Assembly: GCA_022559845.1 (NCBI GenBank)
Contig: JAHNEJ010003603.1
Coordinates: 80,228 to 144,227 of the forward strand
Length of the DNA: 64,000 nucleotides
Source of the DNA: Amorphophallus konjac
Lineage: Eukaryota > Streptophyta > Magnoliopsida > Alismatales > Araceae
Direction: 5' to 3'
Shown here: positions 11,027 to 22,734 of the stretch, in pieces
Position numbering within the stretch: the stretch's first letter is position 1
Layout: the number at the start of each line of letters is the position of its first letter
Made by a program: the position numbers and the translations under genes
Notes under the pieces: generated by a model
Database searches by the model: none
What the model was told of the DNA's origin: nothing
What the model saw: only the letters and a program-made list of their open reading frames with translations

Positions 11027-12450
11027 TAACCTCTTAAGCCTCTTAATGGAGATATGTCTAATCTCCTATGCCACAACATAGATGAATTTTCATTAACTCT
11101 ACCACGCTTGTTGCCAATAGAAACAGAAGTATGCAGGGTATTCAAGGATTGTTCATTCACATTACTAAGACACAATTTATATAAACCATCAGATATAGAA
11201 CCAGTACCAATAACAACAGAATCCTTCATTAATTCAACTAAAGAGTTTCCAAAACTAACATGAAAACCTTCTGAAGCAAGTTTTGATACTGAAACCAAAT
11301 TTCTACTAAAAGAAGGTACATAAAAAGTGTCTTTCAAATCTAGAACAAATCCTGAACTCAAAATGATCCTATAAGTTCCAATAGCCTTCACATGTGAGCG
11401 CGTCCTATTTCCTGAAAAGATGCATTGCTCACCCTTATTGATAGGCTTTTGGAATAGGAATCCCTGCATAGAAATGGCAACATGCACAGTAGAACCTGAG
11501 TCAATCCACCATGTATCATTAGGAACATTTACTAAATGAGACTCATAGCAAACATAAGATGAGAGATTACCTTTCTTTTCAAACCATCCCTTGAATTTCA
11601 AGCACTCTTTCTTAATGTGTCCAGGTTCATGACAGAAGAAGCATCTCTTTTCATTTTCATTTTCTTTTTCTTTGCCTTTGCCCTTTTCTTTCTTGTAGTG
11701 CTTCTTCTTGCCCTTCTTCTGAACACTCTTGTGCTTTCCTGAACTTCCACTTCCTTTATGAGAAGAGAAGTTAGCAACTTGATTTCTCTCCCCTCTCAAC
11801 CTCTCCTCCTCCTGAACACACATGGTCATCAATTCATTTGGTGACCATTTAGCCTGATGTGTGTTGTACGAGATCTTAAAGGCCTCATACTCATTTGGAA
11901 GAGAGTTGAGAATAAAGTGGACAAGGAATGTATCTGAAATGGTAACCTCCATTGCATTAAGCTGAAATGCAATATCTTTCATCATCATAATGTGTTCTCT
12001 AATGCCACCACTGCCAGTGTATTTTATTGAGGAAAGCTTAGCCATTAAGGTGCTAGCCTTTGCTTTATCAGAACTGATGAACTGTTCCTCAATAGCCTTT
12101 AAAAATCCACTAGCTGTGGCCTGCTCAGGGATAGATCCCTTAATGTTTTGGCCTACATGTCCTTGTAAGAACAATAGGCACAAACGGTTGGATCTTTCCC
12201 ATTTATCAAAATGAGTCTTCTGTTCCTGTGAACTTTCTGCTGTAAGTGGAGCTGGCTTTTCCTCACGTAAAGATAAATCTAAATCCATGCACCCCAAAGC
12301 AAAAAGTACCCTTTGTTTCCATTCAGTGAAATTAGTGCCATTCAGATAAGGGACAGTTCCAGTGAAGGGTGCAAACAAAGGAGAAGCACCTGAAGATAAC
12401 CAAATGCTCACATATATCAAAATATGAAATGGCAGCAAATAATGAGGCAT
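11026..12450 (-). CDS. copia gag and protease, ending at a frameshift
   Basis: The frame encodes a capsid-type gag ([21 protein letters not shown]4219/UBN2-like), a CCHC zinc knuckle ([14 protein letters not shown]), a Lys-rich stretch before it and an aspartic protease motif ([10 protein letters not shown]). It then enters the GAG-pre-integrase domain (MLWHRR) and runs into a stop at 11028 after a one-base deletion near 11057, which separates it from pol. The first 20 codons ([13 protein letters not shown]...) are probably not coding: a good splice acceptor (ATCTTCAG then GTGCTTC) ends at 12390, and codons similar to the usual gag N-terminus start right after it at 12389. The true start is likely in an upstream exon of the GC-rich leader. 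Confidence 0.9.
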   Translation of the reverse strand: MPHYLLPFHILIYVSIWLSSGASPLFAPFTGTVPYLNGTNFTEWKQRVLFALGCMDLDLSLREEKPAPLTAESSQEQKTHFDKWERSNRLCLLFLQGHVGQNIKGSIPEQATASGFLKAIEEQFISSDKAKASTLMAKLSSIKYTGSGGIREHIMMMKDIAFQLNAMEVTISDTFLVHFILNSLPNEYEAFKISYNTHQAKWSPNELMTMCVQEEERLRGERNQVANFSSHKGSGSSGKHKSVQKKGKKKHYKKEKGKGKEKENENEKRCFFCHEPGHIKKECLKFKGWFEKKGNLSSYVCYESHLVNVPNDTWWIDSGSTVHVAISMQGFLFQKPINKGEQCIFSGNRTRSHVKAIGTYRIILSSGFVLDLKDTFYVPSFSRNLVSVSKLASEGFHVSFGNSLVELMKDSVVIGTGSISDGLYKLCLSNVNEQSLNTLHTSVSIGNKRGRVNENSSMLWHRRLDISPLRGLRG

Positions 12451-13790
12451 ATAAATGAATGCTAAGTAATTCTAACAATTGAAATAAATTACTTTAGCAT
12501 GCTAATGGACAAACTCCCCACAAAATAACTTAAGTGATAGAACTAAGACTTATATACACTTTGATGTCAAGAGAGAGCACCTTTGGGTACAAAACTCTCA
12601 AGAGTCAGCATGCATATAAATTATATTCTATCCTGTTCATGACATGAAAATAGAGCACTCCTTTGGGAGTTAAAAGCTACATTCAAACCAAGAACACAAA
12701 GTTTGATATCATTTTAATTCCTTAATGAGAATACTTTATTATTCTCCATGCATAAGGCCACTTTGGTGGTCAACTTACACACTTTGAATGCTAAAATATC
12801 CTCCCCTCAATTAAAAATGATAACAAACAAAAACATAATGCTCATGAATGACACTATCTTAAACTCAAAAGTGTGAAATTTTATCATTCCTAGTAGTTAG
12901 TGCCACTTTGGTGGTCTACCTAACCACTTAAAAATCAAAAATCTCACACAAAACTATATGATAGTATCAAATAACACTTAATATGAGCAAAAAGGATATA
13001 AACACAATAATTATTACAATCTGAAATGGAGATATTAATGTATGAATAATTTCTGTAGAGAGGTCAAAATATCACAAAAAATATCTCCTAATATTAATGC
13101 AACAATTATTTGTTCATTAACAAGCTTTAATCATGCCAAAACTGAATGAAAAGGGGTTAAAAACACAAGTTCTAGCATGCTGTTGCATAAATATCCTTTT
13201 CAGTTTGCAGAAATAACCACTGAATTGCAAATATACCCACAGAAATTACTTCTGTACCCAAACTGTTTACAAAAGGACCCTATACCCTTTAAAGAATGTT
13301 AATGGGCTTAAATCAAACCCAGAAAATATGGGTATAAAATCCAAAACTGAATGGATCCTATAGAAGGCCCATTAACAGAATTTAAAGAATAAGGATATAA
13401 TTAAATAAATCTTAATAAATAGTTTTATACTTAAGGGATACATTAAAGTAATAATGGATATGGATATTTAGAAGGAATGGATTTGAATCGGATTCGGATA
13501 CGTAAACGGATCCGGATTCGGGTTCTAAATAAGATCCATATGGATCTCATACCCAATATCCGAAACCAGAACCATTTACCAACTTAAACCCGGATCCGTA
13601 AACATCCACAATCCAAACCCAAAACTTAAATCCAAATACATTAATAAGAGACCCAAAACCGGATCCACAAACCTTATTGGATCCCGAAAATTGAATTTCA
13701 AAACTGTAATGTTAATGTTAACCGGTCAACAGGGTCAATGACCCTTCATCTTCCCCAAAACAAACCCCCTGCGAGACCCCCCTTTCATCA
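12390..13790 (-). other. Putative intron of the copia leader RNA
   Basis: Read on the minus strand, this AT-rich stretch lies between the GC-rich leader and gag and ends in a T-rich tract with acceptor ATCTTCAG at 12390. The donor was not fixed; candidates lie around the ATGGCGGCGGCGG context near 13824-13812. A spliced leader would supply the Met-Ala-rich start seen in related gag proteins. The stretch has no coding potential of its own. Confidence 0.4.
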
Positions 13791-14418
13791 AACCCAAAGC
13801 GCACAGGAAAACCCGCCGCCGCCATGGGGAACAGGGAAAGAAGGGGGGGCGCCCGCGGCCCCGCCGGAGCCCCGCCGGCCGGAGACGGCGCCGTCGGCGT
13901 CGTCCGGCGGGGTCCGGAGGCACGCGCTCGCGGCGGCGCGGTGCCGCACTCCCGTCGCGGCGGGGAGCACCTGTGCGGGCGCAGGTGTCCTCCGCGGCGG
14001 GCTCCTGCTGCAGGGGGCAAGGGGGCGGAGGTCCGCCGGCGATCGCCGGCCTTCCCATGGGCTGAAGACGCCGGAGGCGTCGTCCGGTGGGGAGGTGGCC
14101 GCCGCCGGGGCCCCAATGACTGAAAACCCCTTTTTTTTAATTTATTTATTAACATGCTGTGGAGTTTCCCTGCGCACCCGGCCGCACGCGGCGGTGCGCC
14201 TGCGCAGGGAAGCCCCGCCAGCCACCTTCGCCCAGGCCCGCGGCGGGCCGTGGAAACTTCTGCGATGGTGGTCTCCGCCCGACAACGGGGAGAAGAAATT
14301 AAAAGAAAAATTACTGTATGATCTTCTCCGAACGATGGAAGCGGAAGAACTGAGATATCAAAACCCACGAAAATCGTTCCGAGAACGATGGGAGGAGTCC
14401 GAGAGATCAGAACTCGGG
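13735..14418 (-). other. GC-rich leader (5' UTR) of the copia element
   Basis: This lies between the primer-binding site and the AT-rich leader intron and is extremely GC-rich. It yields several long overlapping ORFs on both strands (for example 13718-14467 minus and 13738-14424 plus), all Pro/Arg/Gly/Ala-rich and without domains, so I treat them as composition artefacts. A favourable Met context (CCCCATGGCGG) near 13824 on the minus strand may be the real gag start. Confidence 0.5.
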
Positions 14419-14430
14419 CTCTGATACCAC
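14419..14430 (-). other. Primer-binding site of the copia element (initiator Met-tRNA)
   Basis: Read on the minus strand, TGGTATCAGAGC begins one base inside the 5' LTR. It is complementary to the 3' end of plant initiator methionine tRNA, as is usual for Ty1/copia. Confidence 0.93.
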
Positions 14431-14431
14431 A

Positions 14432-14791
14432 TGTTGGGATGTGTACCTGAAGCGGAAACCATCCCACCGAGGAGGAAGACGACGAGGAAGGCGATCCACG
14501 CTCGCGAACACCGGGAAGGGAGCGACCGGAACCCGCCGTTTTTCCCTCTGGTTTCCTCTCTCTATCTCACGTACTGTATGTGTGTGTGAAACCTAATGGG
14601 GAGTTTCACACTCATGTAGAGAGGAGGGACCAGTCCCTATTGGGCTTAAGTATGATCCCACCCATAACAGGATCCTAATGGGCACTAAAAGGGTTCAGGC
14701 CATTAACATATTCTTTTAACTGGACTTAATGGTGTGTTAAGAGTGTGTAGCCCAATGACAAGTGGACCATATATTGGGATAAAACCCAACA
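14432..14791 (-). repeat. 5' LTR of the copia element
   Basis: 360 bp, TGTTGGGATGTG to AAAACCCAACA, followed by the target duplication AGTAA (14792-14796). Confidence 0.95.
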
Positions 14792-15154
14792 AGTAACACC
14801 ACTACCACATGTATCCCGTAATATCATTTACATTACTTTACAATCAAATAAACAATCAAAATACATTATAAAATAAAACAATTATAAATTCTTAAGATGT
14901 TTTAAGATAAAACAAACACCGCTTAACCCTAAAACTATTATATTTATATTATAAAACTATATTAACCCCTCTTTGATGTTGGGTTAACCCTAGATTAGTG
15001 CGATTTTAACTCGGAGTTAACTCGAAATGTGATTTGATAAATAATTTTAATTAATTAGGTTATAAATATGATTAATTAGAAGATAATCTAGATTTCTTTA
15101 CCCACCTCTCTAGGTGGGTTACGTTTAACTCAACTGCTAGAGTTTACACTATTA

Positions 15155-15302
15155 GGGCATCTTTGACAACGGGGTTGTCCCTCGGTTAGCCGACACCGGC
15201 TAACCGGTGGGCCCCGCCTCCGCTCGCCCTCCCCCTCACATAAACCCGGTAACCGACCCTGGGTGCCGTAATCGACCCTTCACTCGGATATCAAAGATGC
15301 CC
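15155..15302. mobile_element. PIF/Harbinger (Tourist-like) MITE, 148 bp
   Basis: Terminal inverted repeats GGGCATCTTTGA and TCAAAGATGCCC, with the 3-bp target duplication TTA on both sides (15152-15154 and 15303-15305). The interior is GC-rich (GGCTAACCGGTGGGCC), in contrast with the AT-rich host element. No ORF. Confidence 0.85.
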
Positions 15303-15309
15303 TTAATTA

Positions 15310-16610
15310 TTAAAATATTAGATTAGTATTCATTTCTCACATTTAATTTTTAATTATTTTTATTAATGATACTATTTATCAAAAGATTTTTTATTTCTAT
15401 GTTTTATTTCTATGATATAATATATTAAAATATCTTAAAATTAATTAAATAAAATTTTAATATGAACAATAATATTAACCTTAATTAATAACACGATTGA
15501 CTTTTAATTTTTAATTAGTGATGTTAATGATGTTGTTTATAATATATATATATATATATGTGATATATTTATATTATCAAATATATTAAAAACATTTGAA
15601 AATAAATTAAAGTAAAAATTTCGATTTGGACAGTAATCAAAATCAAAATTAATGACACAATTTACTTTTAAAATTTAACTAGGGATATTAATGATATTAT
15701 TGAATAAAATTTTTATTTCTATGATATATTTATATTATAAAATATATTAAAAACAATTACAATTTAATTTAAAGTAAAGATTTTAATATCATAACACAAA
15801 ATCATAATTAATGGCGTGATTTAATTTTAAACTTTAATTAGTGAGCTTAATGATACTATTTATCAAAAAATATTTTCATGATATATTTAAATTATAGAAT
15901 ATATTAAAAATATTTAAACTTTAATTTAAAATAAAAGGTTTCTAATAAATAGCAATCTAAACAGTAATTAATGACATTTATATCTTATAAATTTTAATTA
16001 GTGAGATTAATGATATTTAAAATTAAAAATATATTCAAGATATATTTATTTTATAAAATATATTAAAACTATTTACAAAAATAAATTAAAATAAAAATAC
16101 GATAAATAGTAACATAAACCCATAATTAATCATGTGTCTATTTTTTTAAATTTTAATCAATGAGATTAGTGATTTTTCAATTAAAAAAATATTTTCAAGA
16201 TATATTTATTTTATAAAATATATTAAAAATATTTTTAAAATTAAAGTACAATAAAAATTATGGTGAATAATAACCTAAACTCATAATTAATGATTTTTTA
16301 TATTTTGAATTTTATTTTATATGATTAATTATATTTTCACTTAAAAAAGAATATCTTCAAAGAATATTTATTTTGTAGATTAAATTATAAATATTTACTA
16401 AATTAAAATAAAATAAAAATTATGATGAATAGTAATTTAAACTTGTAATTAATGGTGGGTTTTATCTTTTAAATTTTAATTAGTTATATGAATGATTTTT
16501 TAATAAAAATATTTGAAAGATATAATCATTTTATAGAATATATTTATATTTTTGCAAAATAAAAATGAAAAATAAAATTTAAAATTGAACACATATAACT
16601 GAATAAAAAA
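15310..16610. repeat. Degenerate AT-rich tandem array, unit about 160 bp, about 8 copies
   Basis: The phrase TTAATTAGTGAGATTAATGA and variants recur near 15345, 15515, 15680, 15835, 15995, 16155, 16315 and 16480, each followed by an ATATATTTATATTATAAAATAT-like block and then a stretch of the ATAAAATTATGATGAATAGT type. Spacing is 155-170 bp. No coding potential. Confidence 0.75.
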
Positions 16611-16789
16611 TTAATAAAAAGACAAATGTGACATTTTAATTATCATTGTTATCAAATCACATTAGATTAAAAACAAATTAACTAATCTCCTTACTTTCAT
16701 ATTAACTCTCTTTCTATCAAAATTTGAATTAATCAAAGATTAACTTAAGTAATTTGATTTAACCCACAAAAATCTTAAGTCCAGGGGCT

Positions 16790-17219
16790 GAACAATCAAG
16801 CGACTGAATTATCGGTTACCTGCTGACATCCCCGGACTCATCCTCTTCGCACCACCGTCCACGGTGTCTTCAACGGTCACGAAAGCACCCTGGCTGCCGC
16901 GAGGTCTCACATCACACGCGGGCCCACGTCGGACAGGGCATTTGGCAGCTTCAACCTTGTAGCCAACGGGAAGGCTGGGCCGGACCGGCCCAAATGGTGA
17001 GGACTCACGGTTAGGACAACGATGCAGGCCTGTTCAAGCCCCCGCCCATGTAACCTGCCCGCCCCAACTTGTCCACGATCGCCGTCTTCAGCTTCCCGCC
17101 TGTAACGGCACCGCCGGTCTTCCTCCTGGGTTCCTCCCTCCATCTCAGGCCTCGGGGGGTTTAACTAGGGTTCTACACCGCCCTCTCCTCTCTCTCTTTC
17201 TCTCTGCGTTCTCGCCACC
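16790..17219 (+). promoter_or_regulatory. Promoter and 5' UTR of the OSB-type gene
   Basis: Three site-II-type boxes stand upstream of the ATG at 17220: GGCCCA (16921-16926), TGGGCC (16976-16981) and GGCCCA (16987-16992). A telo-box-like ACTAGGGTTC lies at 17164-17173, followed by a CT-rich tract (17180-17208) and the start context CCACCATGAAG. Site II boxes (TGGGCC/T) and telo-boxes are known from plant promoters of nuclear genes for ribosomal and mitochondrial proteins. There is no clear TATA box. Minus-strand ORFs in this region are shadows of exon 1 and its GC-rich surroundings. Confidence 0.6.
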
Positions 17220-17656
17220 ATGAAGCTCCCCAGTGCGTTCTCCGCCTTCCTCCCGTCCTCGTCCTCGCAAGGCGGGAAATGGCTCCTGCTGCGGACCGCC
17301 GCAGCCCTCCAGGCCTCCTCCCTCTCCACGGACGCGGCGGCGAAGCCAATTTCCAGGAAGAGCACCGAGACCTGGCAACGCAAGCCTGCGGGAGCGGAGG
17401 GGGACACACAACCGTGCCCTTCGGAGGAGGAGGGGGAGCCTGGGGGCTCTCCGCCGCAGCCGCCCGTGAAGGTGGAGGAGGACGACCCCCGGCTGCCGAA
17501 GCCGAGCGAGATACCATGGCAAGCGAAGGTGGTCAACTCGGTCCACCTGATCGGGCGTCTGGGGACGCCGGTCCAGCTCGGCGTGGCTCCGGACGGCGCC
17601 TACATGGCCGCCTCCGTGTTAGTTCACGAGAAGACACATGACCTTCCGCCATTGTG
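17220..17656 (+). CDS. OSB-type organellar single-stranded DNA-binding protein, exon 1
   Basis: Exon 1 encodes about 145 residues. The N-terminus (MKLPSAFSAFLPSSSS, then WLLLRTAAALQASSLSTDAA) is rich in Ser, Ala, Leu and Arg and lacks acidic residues over its first ~38 positions, like a mitochondrial or plastid transit peptide. A Pro/Glu-rich linker follows. Then comes the start of an OB fold: RLPKPSEIPWQAKVVNSV and HLIGRLGTPVQLGVAPDG match the P-S-x-I-P-W/F-Q...NSVxLIG signature of plant OSB proteins. The donor is GTTAGA after TTGTG at 17656, giving a phase-2 intron whose split codon is completed as Trp by exon 2. OSB proteins bind single-stranded DNA and limit ectopic recombination in mitochondrial or plastid genomes; which member this is cannot be told. 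Confidence 0.85.
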
Positions 17657-18933
17657 GTTAGAATTGTTTCTTTCACTGTACCTATTTATTTTTTGGCATC
17701 GATTTAGGCGGTTTTTGTTATTGTTCGAGCGCTGATTTGGAGTCCTGATTCCATAGCCGTACTTACTCTCTCTGTAACTTTGAGACAAATTCTTCTGCAG
17801 TTACAGTTTGCACGGCTCTATCGAGTGTCATAAGTTGCTAAAGTGGTCAATGTCTTAGGGTGGGAATCTTTGGCGATTTCTGTCGGCTAGGGGAGGGCAT
17901 CCTGTTAAATTAATTTACGACAACATGTATGTAGGTCAGTCTCTCGTTGTTGTTTCTTCTCCTCCGTTCTCACGCAACGGCGGTAACGGCTTGGAGGAGC
18001 TTCTTTAACTTCCTCTCTTATCATTCGGAATTATTGGGAAACATTCTGTATGTTGAGCAAGAGGATTGCTGTAAGCTTTCCACGCGAGTCAACATGATCT
18101 GCATGACCCTTGTTTATTAGTTGTGTATGTTGGCCTTGGATTGTGACAAATTGCACAAACTAAACCTTAGATGGTTACAAATCGTGCAGGACCTGGTAGA
18201 TCACATGTTCCGGAAAATGATGATAATTTTGAGTTAGTTCCTTGCTTGCCAATTATGCAGTGATTTATACAAGAGATTGTGCCAATTTTTTCATAGATAC
18301 GAATATGACTGCTTTTCGTACCATTAAAACGGTCATATCACTATTTCAGTTGTCTTGTTTCTATGCCACAGCTGAAGGCATTTCTTTGTACAAACCAGTA
18401 ATTTATTTTTGCAATAAATTCTCCTTACAAGTTGATTTACTCAAGTATCATTCTTAAAATCATACTTGCTTACATCAATTGAGCATTCCAGGAGGGACGG
18501 AAGGAGGATATTCAGTTGGGTGACTAGGTTGGATGTGAGGTGTCAATTATTGATGGAGATAGGGAGTTCAATTGGGGGAAGGGAGTCTATTGAAGAGGCA
18601 GAGTTGGGGAGGGAGCTGGGCACAGAGGTAGGGGGTTGGGGGATTGACTGCCTTTGAGCATGTGGGCTGAATAAGAGGTCGGAAGGGTTCCTCATCTATT
18701 GTAGCACCCTTGTGCAATAATCAATGGCCGCAACTGGATTGTTTGACATAGATAGATGAGGAGATGTAGGGAGGGTGCCTCATCTGCTGTAGCATCGGTA
18801 ATTGGTGGTGTTAAGCAGATTGTTCAACGTAGATAGACAGATAGATAGATAGAACAACTTCTGAACAAAATATGCAAACATGTGTGGAGAGTTAGTTAAT
18901 TTTTTTAGTAGTACATGGACAGAGGATGATGTT
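17657..18933 (+). other. OSB intron 1, host part before the LINE
   Basis: Ordinary AT-rich intron sequence. The stretch 18686-18845 holds two imperfect copies of an ~90-bp segment (each with CTCATCT.TGTAGCA and GATTGTT..AC.TAGATAGA). The rest shows nothing. Without the LINE insertion, intron 1 would be about 1.55 kb instead of 25,641 bp. Confidence 0.75.
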
Positions 18934-18949
18934 GAGGATGGTTTTGACA

Positions 18950-20473
18950 TTTTTCTTTGATAGTGGATAGTACCATTGTATATAAATGAAAAAGAGGGGG
19001 AGGGGCTTACAAGTGTATACTGTGTGCTCCCGAAAAACATCCCTATACAAAAAACTGGGTCACACCAAGAAGGTGTGGCACCTTCTATCCCTCCAACATT
19101 GGCAAAAGAGAAGAGTTGCGTATATGTACATTGCAAAGAAGAATAGCCCATTGTCACTAGAAAAAGGATAATGCCCACCATTAACTACTTCATTTATTAA
19201 ATTGTAATAGAAGTACATGTCTTACCGAGATAAAATTTGTAACTTGTTATCCTCTTCCCTAGCAGGAAGAATAGACTTCCGTGGAAAGACTGATTCATGC
19301 AGATCGACATGAGGGTCCAACTACATTGCATTGCTAGAATCCATATTGTATATTTAAAATAGGTTGACCTCCTTGCTTCTCTTCATGGTACAACTCTCTT
19401 CCTGCGGAGCCCCCTTTCTCCTCGGTGCGGATTTAGCAACTTCACTAGAGAATAATAGGAAGGCACACAGAGTAGAAAATAAATAATTAACCTCATTACT
19501 ATAAATCAATTTATTAAATGTTTCGAACAAATCCCGAAATTCAAAACTTCATGTTATCCAATAAAAACCTAGGATTCCCAATAACAAACCAAAATCTCTC
19601 TGACTCTATTTGCAACCAAATCCCCAACCCTCTCTGCACTCGTGGCCTCCTTTCTAAAAATTCTATTTTTCCTCTCCTCCCATATGACCCAAAGGGTGGC
19701 ATGGAGGGTGAGCCACCAAATCCACCTATCTCCCTCGTGGGGCCATTGCCTATGCCACTCTCCCTCAGAAGCTGTTGGACTGTCTGGCTAGGCTGTAAGT
19801 CACACTAAATTTTGTTCAAAACGTGTAGCCAAACATCTTGAGAGAAATGGTAGCCAATGAAGAGGTGATCAATGGTCTCCTCCTCCTCTCTACATAGACA
19901 ACAAAGAGTCGGGATGCCTTCAAAGAAAGTAGCAAGTCTATCGCAAGTTGGAAGCCTTCCGTGGGAGATCCTCATAAGTAACATCTTAACTTTAAGAGGG
20001 CTCCTAGGTTTTCATATCTGTCTCTCCAAAGGATGTGTCAGGTCACCATCCGCAATTACATGGTGAATTGATTGGATTGAGAAGCGCCCCCCCCCCCCCC
20101 CCCTTGCCCCATTTGCACGTCTATTTATTTGCCTTGCTCGCATCTGGCGCGTACTACTGAAGTTTTGAGAGCAACGTTTCAAGTTGGTCAATCTCCTCTT
20201 TGCGCAAGTGCCTTTTAAAGATTGGACCCCAACAACTCCTCGATGGCTGTCTCTCGAACATCTAGTTCACCACTGAATGGGTAGAGATTACATATAGCTG
20301 ATGAAACAACTCCTCAAAAGGATAATCAGTGCACCATTTGTCTTTCCAGAAACAACATATGTTACCATTTCCTAGCCTCACTCTAACCCTTACTCTGAAA
20401 AAGTCATTGCTCTGCAGTATACCTCTCCAGAGGTGAGATATGTGTTGTTGGGAAGGGTTTAGTAGATCTCAAC
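18950..20473 (-). pseudogene. LINE 1 C-terminal region and 3' UTR
   Basis: Minus-strand reading finds LRLGNGNICCFWKDKW, then the CCHC-type zf-RVT motif (CCLCREEEETIDHLF, encoded near 19935-19870), then TLWVIWEERKNRIFRKE near 19690-19640, typical of the end of plant L1 ORF2. Stops interrupt the frame. From about 19500 to 18950 there is a 3' UTR-like stretch ending in GTACTATCCACTATCAAAG and a short A-rich tail. A run of 17 C (20087-20103) interrupts the coding part. Confidence 0.8.
20087..20103. repeat. Homopolymer of 17 C
   Basis: Uninterrupted C run within LINE 1 sequence. Its exact length may be unreliable in the assembly. Confidence 0.8.
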
Positions 20474-22404
20474 TGTAATGACCCAAGATCCAGATACCGG
20501 GAATTATCCGATACTATTCGAATCCTGATCCGCCACCTACGAGCCGGAAGGCTCGGAAAGGTTATTTGGTGTGTGGAGGTAAATTAAAATTTAAAATAAT
20601 GCAGTAAATAACTACATAATCAACTATTTAAATAACAAAAAATAAATTATATTTTTAATTAACAAATTAATTACAGAGTCCAGTCCACAAAGTACAGTCT
20701 ACAGGGAAAGAAACGTTCTCTATCGCCGGGTACGCCCCCCCCGCTCTGGCAAGCTGGTAATTACGAACCTCTGCGCTGCACTTCCGAACCTCGAGGATAA
20801 ATTGCAACATCTGAAAGAAAGGGGTGAGTCTCATCTCATTGGCTCAGTAGGGGTCCCGTGGATCCCCGCCATAAAACAACGGCGATAAATAGCAGCGATA
20901 ACATCAAGAATAACAACAACAACAGTAGCAGTAGACGGCGGCGGAAACACAACTCTCTAAACTACTCCTACGAGTAGCGGAAGGTAAACTCCGACCTCAC
21001 AGTCGAAACCGCCAAACCAAAGGTAAAACCACGGCTACGCTACTAGGAGAGGAGCCACGACACCTCTGTCGTGCAGGCCCGTCCTTGCCGACGAAGGCCA
21101 CAACCCAGACCACATGGTCCGGGGGTAAGCTCACGATCTCGCTGTCGTGAATAAGACTCTGCCTATGGGTGGAACCCTCGGTCTGAATGTCGGGAAAAGC
21201 ACACAGAAATCACCCGAAGAACCACGAAGAAACTTGTCTCGCATGATAGGAGAACTGCCCACTAGCAGCAAGGCCGGATGCGTCCCTTGACGACTTAGTC
21301 CGCAGCCTCAGGTGTCTCCCTACTCGCCCCAGCCGAAAAACTGAGACACTGTTGTGGGCCACGGAATTTTATCGTAGATAAAATAGCATATGTTCTTTTT
21401 GAAAAGAAACATCCCCCCCCATGTGTGAAGGGTTTATTCCGTGGGTGCGCATTGTATTAGACGATTTGAGTTCGGGTGTTGGACCTCTCCCCACTGACCG
21501 CAGTCAGTGTTGATTTACATCGGCCTAACGTTCGAAGACCTTTGTTTAACTGTCTAGGAAATCCCAAAGCCTTCTATGGGGGTTCTGATATTGAGGGCAA
21601 GCTCGTTTGGAGGGCTCATACTATCCACTCACTTACCACCAACCAACAGAATGACCGAGTTAGGGTTTCAACTGAGGCCCCTCATGTTTAGGCAGAACCC
21701 TAGAATTTAGGAATAGAAAAATGACTTAGTGGAAAGCCGTAGACATATTTAAGGTCACGGGAGGTTTCCTGAACCCTGGGGGTATTTTGGTAATTTTACA
21801 CTTCCAGGGGTATCCTGGTAATTTTATCAGGCCAGGGGTATTCCCGAAACTTTTGGGTTGAAAGGAAAGTAGGATAAGGTTCCTGGCTTCCCAAGATGCT
21901 GAGGCCATTTATAATGGGTTTTAGGGGCGACTAGGCCATTTCTAGGTCACATGGATATTTTGGTAATTTTATCACACCCTATATAGACCTAGGTTTGAGG
22001 CGGCCCCCAAGTGTCGGACTGAGCTGACAACCCTCTCGGACCGAAGGAATGACAAGGGGCTTCATAGAAGGCACACATCTGTCAATTTTGTCGAAAGAGG
22101 GGTATGTGTGTAATTCCCGCAAGTCGGGAGTTTTCTTATAATTTTTCCCGATCGATGTACAAAGAAGATTTGCTGAATACACCAGCTACATTTATGGCCC
22201 TAGTGGGTACAATAGTTGTCGGCGAGTTGTCGACTGTACAAAGATCCGCACTAACGCGGGAAGTAGGGACGTAGCCCCAATTACAAGAAAGTTGCAGGGT
22301 AGAACTGCAAATGACATGACATTTGTTTCCCACGACCCCGGGGGGAGACATTTGCATAATTCCTCTGTCGTAGTGGTGGAACTACATAATTTTGCCGCCC
22401 CGAG

Positions 22405-22600
22405 CATGGTTTGCCGTCCCGCCCCGACCCGCACCGACCCGCACGACCCAGGCGGGCACCGGGTCACACGGGCTGGGGGTCGTGGACGGGTCGCACTGGA
22501 CCGCCCCGTCCCGTGTGTCCCGCCACGTCCCGCTCCGGTGCGAGGTGGGACCCGGCTCGGTACGGGCGGGTCGGGGCGGGTCGCCCATTTAACCAGCCGA
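22405..22600. repeat. Left TIR and subterminal GC-rich repeats of hAT-A
   Basis: Dense CGACCCGCACCGACCCGCAC-like repeats follow the TIR. The right end (29900-30003) has GACCCGCCCGACCCGACCCG in inverted arrangement. Such subterminal repeats are usual transposase-binding regions in hAT elements. Confidence 0.6.
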
Positions 22601-22734
22601 AGGGGGAGGAGGAGCTCCATCCCTCCCACCGGCGAGCGGCGGTGCAGCGGCGGCGGACGGCGATCAGAGCGGCGGACGGCGGCGTTGGGCGGCGATCGGA
22701 GGTAGGTAGGTGATTTTTTTTTAAATGGTCGGGG

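Larger units (their letters stand above)
7473..14791 (-). mobile_element. Ty1/copia LTR retrotransposon, nearly complete, minus orientation
   Basis: The element is bounded by two LTRs of 361 and 360 bp, each running TGTTGGG to CCCAACA, and by an exact 5-bp target duplication AGTAA (7468-7472 and 14792-14796). Read on the minus strand it has a 5' LTR (14791-14432), a primer-binding site, a GC-rich leader, gag, protease, integrase, reverse transcriptase and RNase H, a polypurine tract and a 3' LTR. Integrase before reverse transcriptase defines Ty1/copia. The LTRs differ at only a handful of positions, so the insertion is recent. The only break seen in the coding region is a one-base frameshift near 11057. 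I did not assign a lineage. Confidence 0.96.
14941..16770. mobile_element. AT-rich non-autonomous element with inverted end sequences and an internal tandem array
   Basis: The 15-mer AATGTGATTTGATAA (15026-15040) recurs in inverted orientation at 16649-16663. TTAACCC-type sequences lie outside it on both sides (GGGTTAACCC near 14981; TTTAACCC near 16760). Between them lie a Harbinger MITE and about eight copies of a ~160-bp AT-rich unit. The structure suggests a decayed DNA transposon or foldback-like element; no target duplication or coding sequence was found and the ends are uncertain. Confidence 0.35.

Noticed and set aside
13718..14467. 249-codon minus ORF and 228-codon plus ORF
   Set aside because: They run across the copia leader, primer-binding site and LTR border on opposite strands; GC-rich composition explains them.
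17145..17546. Three minus-strand ORFs of 114-133 codons
   Set aside because: Shadows of OSB exon 1; Arg/Pro/Gly-rich without motifs, while the plus strand has a clear OB-fold signature.
18466..18657. 63-codon ORF in OSB intron 1 as a possible extra exon
   Set aside because: No OSB-like residues and no need for it: exon 1 joins exon 2 exactly through the split Trp codon.
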